In this document: positions 9,112 to 18,323 of the stretch, piece by piece | Position numbering within the stretch: position 1 is the stretch's first letter | How the letters are laid out: each line of letters starts with the position of its first letter | Source of the DNA: Pseudomonas gingeri | GTDB lineage: Bacteria > Pseudomonadota > Gammaproteobacteria > Pseudomonadales > Pseudomonadaceae | DNA: 64,000 nucleotides | Assembly (NCBI RefSeq): GCF_013385635.1 | Contig: NZ_JACAPR010000011.1 | Span: 480,640-544,639 of the forward strand | Direction of reading: 5' to 3' | Notes under the pieces: model-generated | What the model saw: the letters and a program-made list of their open reading frames with translations, nothing else | What the model was told of the DNA's origin: nothing | Databases searched by the model: none | Position numbers and translations under genes: made by a program

Positions 9112-9894
9112 TCAGAACTCGTCGGTTCCCGGGCACTGGCTCGCTTGCGCGGTGGTGGCGCCTTCCTTGCCTTCCTGGACAAAGGCGGCTCGGTGTTCGG
9201 CCACGACATTACGCAAGGCACTGTAGTAATCCGGCAGCCGCTGCAGGCTGTCGGTAAGCGGCAACAGCGAGGCCCGGGTATCCACGGTGCCGCCCACCAG
9301 ATCGATGGTCCCGAGGGCCTGCACGGTATCGCTGTGCCCCAGTGGTGCAACCAGGAAGTTCAAGACCTTCCCGGCGGCATCGCGGCTGTTGCCCGTCCCC
9401 AGCAATGGCAGTTCGACGATGGGGCCGTTGCCGATCCCCCATACGCCAAAGGTCTGGCCGAAGTCGGCGGTGTGCCGGGGGATGCCGATCGGATCGGACA
9501 CGTCGATCAAGCCGACGATCCCCACCGTGGTATTCACCGCAAAGCGCCCCAAGGTGTTGATGGAACGCCGTGGGTTGCCTTGCAGCAGATCGTTGATAAA
9601 CACCTTGGGCTCGCTGAAGTTGCTGGCGAAGTTGTGCACGCCTTGCTGGAAGAATTCCGGCAGGTGTCGATAACCGCGAGCCACGGGTGCCATGGCGTAG
9701 TCGTCCACGGCACGGTTGAAAGCGAACACACCACGATTGATCGACTCGGCCGGGTCGTACACCGCGGTGGGAGCCTGCGTGCACTGTGTCTCGTCGGGCA
9801 CGGCAGGCGGGGTCGTGCAGCCGGCCAGCCAGGACAGGGTCAGCAGCAGCGCGGCATGGCGAGCCAGGGGCGGGGAATACGTCAGTGGGTGCAT
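9112..9894 (-). CDS. mlaA: MlaA (VacJ) family lipoprotein
   Basis: About 260 residues. A lipoprotein signal ends in WLAGC, then the MlaA core: DPAESINRGVFAFNRAVDDY, the EFFQQGVHNFASNFSEP segment, VNTTVGIVGLIDVSDPIGI and FGQTFGVWGIG. MlaA sits in the outer membrane and passes mislocalised phospholipids to the Mla system. No mla ABC genes are nearby, so this is probably a stand-alone paralogue. The ATG at 9894 is preceded by a weak TGGA site; an in-frame GTG at 9900 is an alternative. It is divergent from the two-component pair, which may regulate it. The 250 bases from here to the riboswitch hold no gene. Confidence 0.9.
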   Translation of the reverse strand: MHPLTYSPPLARHAALLLTLSWLAGCTTPPAVPDETQCTQAPTAVYDPAESINRGVFAFNRAVDDYAMAPVARGYRHLPEFFQQGVHNFASNFSEPKVFINDLLQGNPRRSINTLGRFAVNTTVGIVGLIDVSDPIGIPRHTADFGQTFGVWGIGNGPIVELPLLGTGNSRDAAGKVLNFLVAPLGHSDTVQALGTIDLVGGTVDTRASLLPLTDSLQRLPDYYSALRNVVAEHRAAFVQEGKEGATTAQASQCPGTDEF

Positions 9895-9960
9895 AGGCAC
9901 AGTCCAGTCTGCGGAAAAGGGAGGTCGATGCTGGCATTGGTCCCTTGCGCGAAGATGTCT

Positions 9961-9989
9961 GCTTTATTGCGCCATTGACGCTTTATTGC
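9961..9989 (+). promoter_or_regulatory. Tandem 10-bp direct repeat, candidate response-regulator site
   Basis: GCTTTATTGC occurs at 9961-9970 and again at 9980-9989, a 19-base period, with partial matching of the flanking bases (CCATTGA / GGATTGA). Two direct half-sites about two helical turns apart are typical of OmpR-family regulators. It lies between the divergent lipoprotein and regulator genes. Binding is inferred. Confidence 0.5.
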
Positions 9990-10004
9990 CGGATTGAAAT
10001 ATAT
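9975..10004 (+). promoter_or_regulatory. Candidate sigma-70 promoter of the two-component operon
   Basis: TTGACG at 9975-9980 followed after about 17-18 bases by AATATA/ATATAT at 9998-10004. It overlaps the tandem repeat, so a bound regulator would act directly on it. The regulator gene starts about 60 bases downstream. Only the sequence match is seen. Confidence 0.4.
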
Positions 10005-10063
10005 GACGGGCCGCGCCGAATGGTTTTAGATGGCGCATCGACAGAACTCAGTGATACCCGCCG

Positions 10064-10774
10064 GTGAGCCATCTTTTAATCGTGGACGATGACCTTGAGG
10101 TCCTCGCGCTGCTGAAGAAATTCTTTCTGCAACATGGCTATGCGGTCGAGACCGCGGCCAACGGGGCGCAACTGTGGGCGGCCATGGCGCTGACCCCCGC
10201 GGACCTGATCATCCTCGACCTGATGCTGCCCGGCGACAACGGCCTGCTGCTCTGCCAGCGTCTGCGCCAGCAGTACGCGACACCGGTGATCATGCTCACC
10301 GCCATGGGCGAACTCAGTGATCGAGTGGTGGGGCTGGAAATGGGCGCGGACGACTACCTGAGCAAACCCTTCGACGCCCGCGAGTTGCTGGCGCGGGTGC
10401 GGGCCGTGTTGCGCCGCGCCGGAGAAAGCCGGCCGCCCCTGGGTGACGCCTCGCGGCCGTTGATTCGTTTCGCCGGCTGGCAACTGGACCTGACGCGCCG
10501 CGAATTGCGCTCGCCGGACCAGGTGATGATCCCGCTGTCGTCTGGGGAGTTCGACCTGCTGCTGGTTTTCGTCGAACACCCCCAGCGTGTCCTGACCCGC
10601 GAGCAATTGCTGAACCTGGCGCGCGGCCACAGCCATGATGCGTTCGATCGCAGCATCGACGTCCAGGTCAGCCGCCTGCGGCGCAAGCTGGAATTCGATA
10701 CCAAGCGCCCGGAGATGATTCGTACCGTGCGCAATGGCGGCTACCAGTTCACTGTCAGCGTGACCCGCTCATGA
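10064..10774 (+). CDS. OmpR-family response regulator
   Basis: 236 residues. Receiver domain 1-120 with acidic pocket DDD (8-10), phospho-acceptor Asp52 in LIILDLMLPG, the conserved Thr in VIMLTAMG and Lys in YLSKPFD. A winged-helix DNA-binding domain follows (about 135-232), ending GGYQFTV. The start is GTG; no strong ribosome site is visible. It overlaps the kinase start by four bases. Probable targets are its own promoter and the divergent MlaA-like gene, given the tandem repeat between them. The signal is unknown. Confidence 0.93.
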   Translation: MSHLLIVDDDLEVLALLKKFFLQHGYAVETAANGAQLWAAMALTPADLIILDLMLPGDNGLLLCQRLRQQYATPVIMLTAMGELSDRVVGLEMGADDYLSKPFDARELLARVRAVLRRAGESRPPLGDASRPLIRFAGWQLDLTRRELRSPDQVMIPLSSGEFDLLLVFVEHPQRVLTREQLLNLARGHSHDAFDRSIDVQVSRLRRKLEFDTKRPEMIRTVRNGGYQFTVSVTRS

Positions 10775-12090
10775 GCGGTCGTCATCGCCGCGATACCGTG
10801 GCCCGCTGGATTGCCCTGACCATCCTGATCGCCATGTTCACCGCACTGGCCTTCAACGCGCTGTTTGTCCAGCTGGCGGGTGTCTGGGCGCGGCCGCCCT
10901 TGAGCGAGACCGGCCTGCTGGACAAGGTGGCCGTGGTGGTCCAGGTGATCGAGGCGACGAACCCGGACCAGCGTCTGCGCCTGAGCCAGGCGGTGGATGA
11001 TGCCGATTTCAAGGTCGTCTGGCTGCCTGATCGCAAGACGATTGATGTGCCGGTGATCGAGGATGCAGGCTTCAGTTCCGAGAAGATTTTCAAGCGAACC
11101 CTCAAGGGGCCACCCCGGCACATGGAAGCCTATGAGCCGTCCGACTGGTCGGGTCCCGGCGGGCACTACGCGCTGCTGGTGGAACTGGCCGACCACTCGT
11201 GGCTGGTGTTCAGTGCACCGTCGCGCAGCTGGGGCATGGCGGAGGGGCCGCGTAGCCTGATCGTGCTGCTGTTGGTGCTGGTTTCCACGGCCCTGGTCAC
11301 CCTGATCGCGACGCGACGCCTGGCCCGGCCCCTGGAGGATTTCGCCCAGGGTGTCCGGCGCTTTGGCGCGGACTTCCGGGCCCCAGCCATCGAACCGGTC
11401 GGTCCCCATGAAATCCGCCAGGCGATCCTGGCCTTCAATGGCATGCAGGCGCAGTTGCAACACTTTATCCGCGATCGCACGCAGATGCTCGCGGCGATTT
11501 CCCATGATCTGCGCGCGCCCTTGACCCGCCTGCGCCTGCGGGGTGAATTCATCGAAGATGTCGAGCAGCAACAACGCCTGTTCCGTGATGTCGACGAGAT
11601 GCAGGCGATGATCAACACCGCCCTGGAATTCTTCCGCGACGATGCCCGCCTGGAGCAGGGTACCCAGCTGGACCTGGCGGAGCTGCTGCAGACGCTGGTC
11701 GACGACTACCGTGACCAGGCCGTCGATATCCACTTCAACGGCCCGCCGCGGCTGGTGTACTTCGGGCGCCCCCTGGGGCTCAAGCGGGTGATGACCAACC
11801 TTATGGACAATGCCGTTCACTACGGTCGCGAGCCGCTGGTCGAACTGCAACAGCACGCGCACGACGTGACCATCCGGGTACTCGATCGCGGGCCGGGGAT
11901 TCCCGTCGACTTGCATGAGCAGGTATTCCAGCCGTTTTTCCGCCTGGAAGGCTCGCGCAACAAGAGTACCGGTGGGGTTGGCCTGGGGCTCTCCACCGCA
12001 CGGGCGATCGTGCTGGAACATGGCGGTACGCTGACCCTGAGCAATCGTCAGGGCGGTGGGTTGGAGGCGGTGGTGGTGCTGCCGGTCTAG
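10771..12090 (+). CDS. EnvZ-type sensor histidine kinase
   Basis: 439 residues. Membrane helix at about 13-35, a periplasmic sensor of about 125 residues, a second helix at about 162-180, then a HAMP linker, a HisKA domain with phospho-accepting His245 in ISHDLRAPLTRLRLR, and an ATPase domain with N box NLMDNAVHYG, G1 DRGPGIP and G2 GVGLGLS. It phosphorylates the regulator encoded just upstream. The short periplasmic domain gives no ligand clue. Confidence 0.93.
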   Translation: MSGRHRRDTVARWIALTILIAMFTALAFNALFVQLAGVWARPPLSETGLLDKVAVVVQVIEATNPDQRLRLSQAVDDADFKVVWLPDRKTIDVPVIEDAGFSSEKIFKRTLKGPPRHMEAYEPSDWSGPGGHYALLVELADHSWLVFSAPSRSWGMAEGPRSLIVLLLVLVSTALVTLIATRRLARPLEDFAQGVRRFGADFRAPAIEPVGPHEIRQAILAFNGMQAQLQHFIRDRTQMLAAISHDLRAPLTRLRLRGEFIEDVEQQQRLFRDVDEMQAMINTALEFFRDDARLEQGTQLDLAELLQTLVDDYRDQAVDIHFNGPPRLVYFGRPLGLKRVMTNLMDNAVHYGREPLVELQQHAHDVTIRVLDRGPGIPVDLHEQVFQPFFRLEGSRNKSTGGVGLGLSTARAIVLEHGGTLTLSNRQGGGLEAVVVLPV

Positions 12091-12111
12091 CCGGTTCGAT
12101 GGCGTTGGCAT

Positions 12112-12143
12112 CGAGCGGTTGCAGGGGGGACTGCAACCGCTCG
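12112..12143 (+). terminator. Perfect 13-bp hairpin between convergent genes
   Basis: CGAGCGGTTGCAG and its exact complement CTGCAACCGCTCG flank a six-base loop. It lies 21 bases after the kinase stop and just before the traC stop on the other strand. There is no long T run, only GTGTTATTTGT downstream, so it may act as a bidirectional terminator or simply protect 3' ends. It also marks the left edge of the conjugation genes. Confidence 0.6.
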
Positions 12144-12149
12144 CAGGTG

Positions 12150-14897
12150 TTATTTGTCAGGACTGTCGAGCGTGGCGCTGGAAATCCCCCGCAGGCCATC
12201 GATCCGTCGTGCTACTTCCATCGCGGCCTCCAGCTCACTCATACCCCTGGCGTTCATCAATTCGAAACGTTCGGCTTTTTCCTCTGGTTCGGTCATGGCC
12301 ATGGTCAGGTAGAGACTGGGTGGCACCGCGCGAAACAGCACCTCCATGGACTTGGACAGGATTACCCCCTCGGTGAACTTCCCGGATTCCTTCCTGGCGG
12401 ACAGCATCAGGGTTTTCTGGGCGTCGGTGAGCGCGCGGAACCGGGCGATCTTGTTGACCTCGTCCGGTGGCATGTTCAGGCAGATCCACCACTCGATCAT
12501 GTTCAACATCGGTTCCGCGGCCTTGGGCAGGTCATCGACGTTCTGGGTGGCGAGCCAGAACCAGGCACCGAGCTTGCGCCACATCTTGGTGATCTTCACC
12601 ACATAGGGCGACAGCAGCGGGTTCTTGGTGATGATATGGCCTTCGTCGGTGACGTTGATGATGGGCCGGCCGAGCATCTGGTCCCGCTCGGCGATATTGT
12701 TGACGGTATTGATCAGCGAGATGTAGGCGATGGAGAGCTGCGCGTTGTAGCCCTCGCGGGCGTAGGTGGCGAGGTCCACCAGGGTGATATCGGCTTCCGG
12801 CCAGGGCGTGCCGTCACTGTTGAACAAGTCTCCATCGGCGCCCTGGCAGAACATGTCCATGGCGTCGGCCATTTCCAGCAGGCGCAGGCATCGTGGCTCG
12901 GGCAGGCCGTGGTCATGGCCCATGGCCCGCAGGGCGTCGCGGACATCCTGGGTCAGGACGGTGCGGTCCTGGCTCACGCAGGTGTGTGCGGCGTTGATGA
13001 TGCTCTGGCGAATCAGGCTGCGGTCGGCGCGGGTCAGGCGCTGTTCTTCCTTGTCCTCGCCGCCGGTGATCATCAGGCGCGCGGTGATCTCCAGTTCTCC
13101 CAATACATCGCGCTCGTCCTCTTGCGGGCTGTCGTGGTCATCGAGTGCATCGGCGTCCAGGGTCAGGACCTGCGCGGGGGTGTCCACCAGTCGACAGGCG
13201 TCCGCGAAGGGCGCCAGGCTGACCCCAGAGCCTGGCGCGAGCTTGACCCGGTTGACGCTCAGGCCCAGGCGCCGGGCAAAGTCGGCGAACAACCCGAAGC
13301 TGTTGCCGGCCTCGGCGATAAACAACCGCGGGCGGTACATGGCCATGACCTGGTTGAGCAGGTTGTTGAGGGTGGCCGACTTGCCGGCACCGGTCGGCCC
13401 GAACAGGAACAGATGGGCGTTCATTTGCCGGTCCAGGCGGTTGAGGGGGTCAAAGGTCAGCGGGCCGCCGCCGCGATTGAAGAAGGTAAAGCCGGGGTGC
13501 CCGGTGCCTTCGCTGCGCCCCCAGATGGGCGCCAGGTTGGCCACGTGCTGGGCGAATATCAGCTGGGTGTACCACTCGCTCTGGCGCATCCCCGGGTTGA
13601 ACACGCAAGGCAGCCAGCGCAGGTAGCTGTTGAGCGGGGCGACCTCATGTTCGTCGCGCACCGGTTGCAGTCCCGCGTTGAGCATCACGTTGTTGAGCTG
13701 CAGGGTCCGGCTGTCGAGTTCCCGGATATCGCGGCCGCGCAGGTAGAAGGCCACTGCGCCCCGGTACAGCTTGTGTGCGCTGCCCAGGTGCGCGCGGGCC
13801 TGCTGCACATCGTCGCGGGTCTGCTCGGATGCCAGGGTGTCGCCGACCGACTTTTTCGCCAGGTGGTTGAGGTGCGCCTCCAGGGTGTCCTGCGGCGTGA
13901 TCACCAGGGTGATGCACAGCAGCGTGTCTTCGGGCATCTGGTCGAAGAGGGCGTTGATGGCATCGCCGCCCTTGGTGGTTTCGCCAGTCAAGTGGCCGGT
14001 CATGGGGGGCGAGCGCAGGCGATCGAGTACCACCACGCGGTGCGGCATATCATCCAGGTACCACAGTCCCTGTTGCACATCCGAGCGCGGTTGTTCAAAG
14101 AACAGGCGCTGGGCGAAGTCGCTGCCGCTGGCCAGTGACAGTTCCTCGCTGGCGTCGTCCGGCGGGTAGTCGGCGAGCCGGTAGAAGTCCTGGCGTTGTT
14201 CCGGGGCGTTGCCCAGTAGTTTCGGATCGGGGTTGAACCAGCGCAGCAGCCAGCGATGGATCTGTGCACCGTCCAGACGTCGTGTCCTTACGCCGGCATT
14301 GCCCAAGCCACCGCTCAGGCGCTCACAGAGGCTGTTGAGGGCCTGCTCGCTGCTTTGGCCGCGCTGGGTCGGTGTGCCTTTGCTGCGTCGGTACACCACC
14401 AGGCGCACTTTGCGGCTTTGCCCGCGCCAGGGCAGTTGGGTGACGACGGTGTCTTCAAAGAGTCCGCCGGGTTGCGACAGGGCCTCAAGGTGCTGTCGGA
14501 ACATCTGCAGGTAGCAGTCGGTGAACGCCGAGCCCCGGGCTCGGGGTTGCACATAGTCACCGAGGCTGTGCAGGTAGGCGCCCCAGTCGGTCTCGTCCTG
14601 GGCGTAGAGCTGCAGCACCCAGGGTTGTTCTTCCAACTCGTCGAAGCTGTCCTGCAGGGCGTTTTCCAGGGCATCGCGGACCGTGCGCAGCCAGCTCGCC
14701 TCACGGCCTTCGGTGCCGATGGGGGTCAGTTCGAAGAATGCCGCCACCGACTCGCCGTCCTCCAGCAGCAGGCACTGTGAGTCGGGCAGGAATTCCACCC
14801 AGGGCAGCAGGTCGACGAAGCTCGGGGTCGCCTCATAGAGCGCCTGTTCATCGGCCACGGTGGCTGGGCGTGGGTGTTGGGGCTTGGGCGTTTTCAT
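12150..14897 (-). CDS. traC: Conjugative transfer ATPase, TraC/VirB4-like (TIGR03744 family)
   Basis: 915 residues. Inner-membrane-associated ATPase that powers assembly of the mating channel. Walker A is LFLFGPTGAGKSATL near residue 490, with a Walker B-type segment IINVTDEGHII near 740. The length is usual for this family. The ATG at 14897 follows a GGAGG site and overlaps the lipoprotein stop by one base (TGATG); a TTG just before it is not needed. It is the last gene of the block; the disulfide-isomerase-like, TraU-like and TraG-like genes expected next are replaced by the convergent histidine kinase. Confidence 0.93.
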   Translation of the reverse strand: MKTPKPQHPRPATVADEQALYEATPSFVDLLPWVEFLPDSQCLLLEDGESVAAFFELTPIGTEGREASWLRTVRDALENALQDSFDELEEQPWVLQLYAQDETDWGAYLHSLGDYVQPRARGSAFTDCYLQMFRQHLEALSQPGGLFEDTVVTQLPWRGQSRKVRLVVYRRSKGTPTQRGQSSEQALNSLCERLSGGLGNAGVRTRRLDGAQIHRWLLRWFNPDPKLLGNAPEQRQDFYRLADYPPDDASEELSLASGSDFAQRLFFEQPRSDVQQGLWYLDDMPHRVVVLDRLRSPPMTGHLTGETTKGGDAINALFDQMPEDTLLCITLVITPQDTLEAHLNHLAKKSVGDTLASEQTRDDVQQARAHLGSAHKLYRGAVAFYLRGRDIRELDSRTLQLNNVMLNAGLQPVRDEHEVAPLNSYLRWLPCVFNPGMRQSEWYTQLIFAQHVANLAPIWGRSEGTGHPGFTFFNRGGGPLTFDPLNRLDRQMNAHLFLFGPTGAGKSATLNNLLNQVMAMYRPRLFIAEAGNSFGLFADFARRLGLSVNRVKLAPGSGVSLAPFADACRLVDTPAQVLTLDADALDDHDSPQEDERDVLGELEITARLMITGGEDKEEQRLTRADRSLIRQSIINAAHTCVSQDRTVLTQDVRDALRAMGHDHGLPEPRCLRLLEMADAMDMFCQGADGDLFNSDGTPWPEADITLVDLATYAREGYNAQLSIAYISLINTVNNIAERDQMLGRPIINVTDEGHIITKNPLLSPYVVKITKMWRKLGAWFWLATQNVDDLPKAAEPMLNMIEWWICLNMPPDEVNKIARFRALTDAQKTLMLSARKESGKFTEGVILSKSMEVLFRAVPPSLYLTMAMTEPEEKAERFELMNARGMSELEAAMEVARRIDGLRGISSATLDSPDK

Positions 14898-15316
14898 CAA
14901 TAGTCCTCCGTCCGCTCGCCGGGCAGGGCGTACTGCACACGCTGGTAAAAGGGAAAGACCGTGCTGTAGCCCGGCACCGGTACCGGGTCGGAACCCGCCA
15001 GATGCGGGAAGACGTACAGCACCAGGTCCGGATTGGGCAGGCGTCGGAACTGGCTGTGTATTTCGTTGCGAGCGGTCCGGGTGTAGGCCGGTTGCGCGGA
15101 AACGCTGTCGCCGAGAGGTCGGCGCAGGGCCAGGCGTGCCTCTTGCAGAGAGTTATTGCCGGGGCTGCGGGGCCCCTCGGCGGACTGCCGGTCCCAGATA
15201 TCCGTCATGGTGTGCGGGCCGTGGGGCAGCAGATGGTCTTTGTCGGTACTGCAGCCGCCGACCAGCAGTGTGCCCAGCAGCAGACAGGGCAGCAGTTCAA
15301 TCGAGGGTAGACGCAT
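14897..15316 (-). CDS. ICE conjugative transfer lipoprotein (TIGR03751 family)
   Basis: 139 residues with a lipoprotein signal (hydrophobic LLPCLLLGTLLVGG then the lipobox Cys). The mature protein contains the family segment LPNPDLVLYVFPHLAG and ends PGYSTVFPFYQRVQYALPGE. It is probably the VirB7/TraV-like outer-membrane anchor of the channel core. ATG at 15316 has a GGAGGAA site and overlaps the TraB-like gene by 20 bases. Confidence 0.85.
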   Translation of the reverse strand: MRLPSIELLPCLLLGTLLVGGCSTDKDHLLPHGPHTMTDIWDRQSAEGPRSPGNNSLQEARLALRRPLGDSVSAQPAYTRTARNEIHSQFRRLPNPDLVLYVFPHLAGSDPVPVPGYSTVFPFYQRVQYALPGERTEDY

Positions 15317-16757
15317 GGGTTCCTCCAGCGATGTGCCGCACCTGGCGGCCGAGGGGTTCGTAATCGATCTCCAGTTGCCGGTCCAGGTGCACGGCCACCT
15401 GAGCGCCGGGTTGCACGTAGACGGCGGCAAACGCCTGGCCATAGAGTTTGTTGACCCAGTCGCCGATATCCTTCACGCCACCGGAGAGAATGCTGTTGAG
15501 CGCCGAAGGACCGGCACCCACGGCGGCTCCACCGGGGGTGATTACGGTACTGGCGTCGGCCTTGTTGGCTTCGAGCAGGGCTGCCAAGCCGGCACCCGCG
15601 GCGGTGACCAGGCTTTTGCTGCCCAGGTATTGCTGGGCGTTCGAACGCCGCTCACCGGCAATGCAGGGCACACCGTACGGGTCGCTGAGCCAGCCGATAC
15701 CGCCCTGGATCTTGCCGGTCGGGGTGCCGGCTGTCTGGTTGCCGCCCTGGCGACTGGTCAGTTTCTTCGGCGCGGGCAACGTGCGGATGCGTCCGTCGTT
15801 GAAGACGAAGGTCAGGCTGACGATATGGCCGCGTACGCAGGAGAGTGTCCAGTCGCCGGCGGCAGTACCGCTGAGCACAGCCCCCGCGACGTCCGGCAGG
15901 TCGATGCCATTGGCGGTGAGGTTGTCCGGGCCGATCAGCACTTTGAACGGATAGGGGTCGTTGACCACGCCGTCCACCGGCACTCTCCCGATCAGCGCGG
16001 TCATGGCGACGGAGCCGGTCAGGGTGCTGTTCTCCGGCAAGGTGTAGACAGGCCTGGCGGACGCCTTGTCCGCAGGAGCCTTGACGTTGCCGCCCCCTGC
16101 GTCGGCTTCGAGCTTGCGCTGGCCTGCCTCATCACTGAAGGCGGTAGGGAAACTCAGGCCCAGCGCCGGTTTGCCGGAGCCGGCGGGCAAGGGTTTGCCC
16201 CGGGCGTCGACGGAGGTCGCGTCCTGGGGCTCGGTCCAGACCAGGTCATCGTTGCTGGCGGAGAATTGTCCCTCGTCCCCGGGTTCAAGCCCCAGGCCAA
16301 TGGGCAGGTCCGCGCCGCGGCTGGCGCTGAATTGCACCGACAGCTTTTGTTGCAGATCGTCCAGCAGGCTCTGCGTCTCCAGGGCGCTCAGGCCGGTGGG
16401 GGCCTTGTGCTGCGCCTTCTCCAGCTCGACGCCGAGGACTTGCTGGATACGCTGGTCGATCTCGCTGTCGCGACGTCGCAGGCGGATGTTCTCCTGCTGT
16501 TGATCCTGGTTTTCGGAGAGCAGGGCTTTCAGTTCCTCGCGCATCGCCTTGGTCTGGGCCACCAGCGTGGCAACCGTGTCATGGGGAGTATCACCGTCGA
16601 TGCCCAACTGCTTCATTTCCTCCGCTGTCAGGCGATGGCCGCCGTGCTCGGTGTTCGCACCGGAAGTGTCCTTGCTGGAGCAGGCCCTGATCACCCCGAA
16701 GAGCACCAGCAGCACCAAGGGCAGGACCAACCATTTGAGCATGCCGCTACTGCGCAT
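15297..16757 (-). CDS. ICE T4SS protein, TraB/VirB10-like (TIGR03752 family)
   Basis: 486 residues. One N-terminal membrane helix (WLVLPLVLLVLFGVIRA), a periplasmic coiled-coil stretch (about 50-120), a low-complexity linker, then a conserved C-terminal domain from about 240 that includes PENSTLTGSVAMTALIGR and WLSDPYGVPCIAGERRSN. The layout matches VirB10-type proteins that bridge inner and outer membranes. An ATG at 16769 is in frame, but 16757 has the better GGAGGTGA site and is chosen. Overlaps the previous gene by 11 bases. Confidence 0.88.
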   Translation of the reverse strand: MRSSGMLKWLVLPLVLLVLFGVIRACSSKDTSGANTEHGGHRLTAEEMKQLGIDGDTPHDTVATLVAQTKAMREELKALLSENQDQQQENIRLRRRDSEIDQRIQQVLGVELEKAQHKAPTGLSALETQSLLDDLQQKLSVQFSASRGADLPIGLGLEPGDEGQFSASNDDLVWTEPQDATSVDARGKPLPAGSGKPALGLSFPTAFSDEAGQRKLEADAGGGNVKAPADKASARPVYTLPENSTLTGSVAMTALIGRVPVDGVVNDPYPFKVLIGPDNLTANGIDLPDVAGAVLSGTAAGDWTLSCVRGHIVSLTFVFNDGRIRTLPAPKKLTSRQGGNQTAGTPTGKIQGGIGWLSDPYGVPCIAGERRSNAQQYLGSKSLVTAAGAGLAALLEANKADASTVITPGGAAVGAGPSALNSILSGGVKDIGDWVNKLYGQAFAAVYVQPGAQVAVHLDRQLEIDYEPLGRQVRHIAGGTHASTLD

Positions 16758-17649
16758 GGTCACCTCCATCCGCGAGGGAGAGGGGGCGACTGGCATCGAC
16801 CGGGCTCAGGCTGGGCAGCAGTGCTTGTGCCAGGCCGCGACCGCGGGTGACCAGGTAGACCACGGTGGTATCGCTGGGTTGCGGTGCCGGGCCGAGATAA
16901 GGGTGCTGGAAGGCCGCACTGGTGAAGTCGCCCTGCAGTTCGCGTGGGTCGAGGTCGAGTGTCCGGGTCGAGAGGTTCCGCAACCTGACGGCGCTGACGA
17001 TGTAGTCGTCCAGTTGCCAGGCGCCCAGCAGCCTGGCGGTGAGTGGCTGGCCGGGCAGCAGGTTCGAGAGATCGAGGTCGCGTCGTGTTTTCAGCGCGAC
17101 TACGTCGGACAAAGGCTCCACGGTGCGCAGCGGAGCATAAAGGCTTTGTGCGGCGTAACGGGTCAGGACCACCGGGATCGGTGTCTCCCGGGCGCGTCGG
17201 GACTTGTCGGCTGATTCGGCAGGTGATGCCGGTGTGTCGCTGTTCGACGACATCGTCGACGCGCCGGTGTATCGCCTGGGCCTGCCGGGACCTTTGACGA
17301 TCCTGATGGGTTCGAGGGCGCTGCCGGACTGGACGGCCCTTGCCGCGATATCGATCAGCATGATTTCACCGCTCTGCACATTCTGCAGTTGCAGACGGGT
17401 GGGTTCGATCGGGGCATTGGCGCGCAGGTAGAGGGTACCGCCGGTACTCTGGATGCGCAGTTTGTCGCCCAGTGAGCGCGGCACTCCGACCCTGACATTC
17501 TGGTCGATAAAGAGAATTCGTTCCTCGCCGACCTGCAAGGGGATAGCCAGCGGCAGGCGCTCCCAGGTCATCAGTTCGACGGCCTGGGCCGTGGCGCAGC
17601 CCAGGCCCAAGGCAAGCATGGGGGCAAGCAGGAAGTTCAACCGGGCCAT
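16747..17649 (-). CDS. ICE T4SS protein, TIGR03749/DUF3438 family (VirB9/TraK-like)
   Basis: 300 residues with a Sec signal peptide (LLAPMLALGLGCATAQA). Conserved opening VELMTWERLPLAIPLQVGEERILF and the central ETPIPVVLTRYAAQSLYAPLR segment are diagnostic. Periplasmic; the position between the DUF2895 and TraB-like genes corresponds to the VirB9/TraK slot of other T4SS. Its ATG overlaps the previous stop by one base. Confidence 0.88.
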   Translation of the reverse strand: MARLNFLLAPMLALGLGCATAQAVELMTWERLPLAIPLQVGEERILFIDQNVRVGVPRSLGDKLRIQSTGGTLYLRANAPIEPTRLQLQNVQSGEIMLIDIAARAVQSGSALEPIRIVKGPGRPRRYTGASTMSSNSDTPASPAESADKSRRARETPIPVVLTRYAAQSLYAPLRTVEPLSDVVALKTRRDLDLSNLLPGQPLTARLLGAWQLDDYIVSAVRLRNLSTRTLDLDPRELQGDFTSAAFQHPYLGPAPQPSDTTVVYLVTRGRGLAQALLPSLSPVDASRPLSLADGGDHAQ

Positions 17650-18323
17650 CAGTCATCTCCTCGCGTGGGAGAAATGGCGTCGGCGGCGGACCTGGATGAG
17701 GCGGCAATGCGTTGTGGCGCACCGTCGTAGCAGTCCAGGGCCATGCCGAAGGGGTTTTTCTCCGGGTCCACATCCCGGCGCACCACCTTGAGGGGATAAC
17801 GCACGAAGGCCTGCTTGACCCGCTCCGATCCGTAGAATTCCTCGGTGGCGAGATCGAGGTTCAGCAGCCATTGGTCTCGCCCCCGGACCTTGACCCGCAG
17901 CTCCGGCGACCGGGTGTAATCCCTTTCGGGAATCTCGAAAACGCCGCGGGTGCGGCTGCGTAGCTCGCCGGCGATCTGGCGTTGCTGGAAGTCGTTTTCC
18001 AACTGTGACTTGCAGCCGGGTGTCAGGTAGGCGGAGAGCTTGTGAATGGCCCGTGGGTAGTCTTTTTCGCCATCGACGGGCCAGCGGTTGAGTTGTTGAA
18101 AGATGTAGAAACCGAAGGTGTAGACCGACTCCGGCGGTACCTCCCACCATTTGCGGGTACTGCCCGAACGCAGGTCGGGCGGAATATTGATGGTCAGGTT
18201 CCGTGGGGCCTCCCACCACCCCAACCCCATGAGCAAGGCTATGCCGAACAGCAATGCGCATCCGCCACGCAGCGACTTGACATGGGATTCCAGGCGGGCC
18301 ACCTCGTTCTTGAAGCGGCTCAT
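17649..18323 (-). CDS. ICE T4SS protein, TIGR03746/DUF2895 family (TraE/VirB5-8 slot)
   Basis: 224 residues. Short cytoplasmic N-terminus MSRFKNEVARLESHV, one membrane helix (about 19-35) and a periplasmic domain containing PPDLRSGSTRKWWEVPPESVYTF split around residue 45-65 and YPLKVVRRDVDPEKNPFGMALD near the end. The fold class resembles VirB8/TraE scaffold proteins. The open frame extends upstream, but 18323 is the family start and overlaps the DUF3487 stop as ATGA. Confidence 0.87.
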   Translation of the reverse strand: MSRFKNEVARLESHVKSLRGGCALLFGIALLMGLGWWEAPRNLTINIPPDLRSGSTRKWWEVPPESVYTFGFYIFQQLNRWPVDGEKDYPRAIHKLSAYLTPGCKSQLENDFQQRQIAGELRSRTRGVFEIPERDYTRSPELRVKVRGRDQWLLNLDLATEEFYGSERVKQAFVRYPLKVVRRDVDPEKNPFGMALDCYDGAPQRIAASSRSAADAISPTRGDD

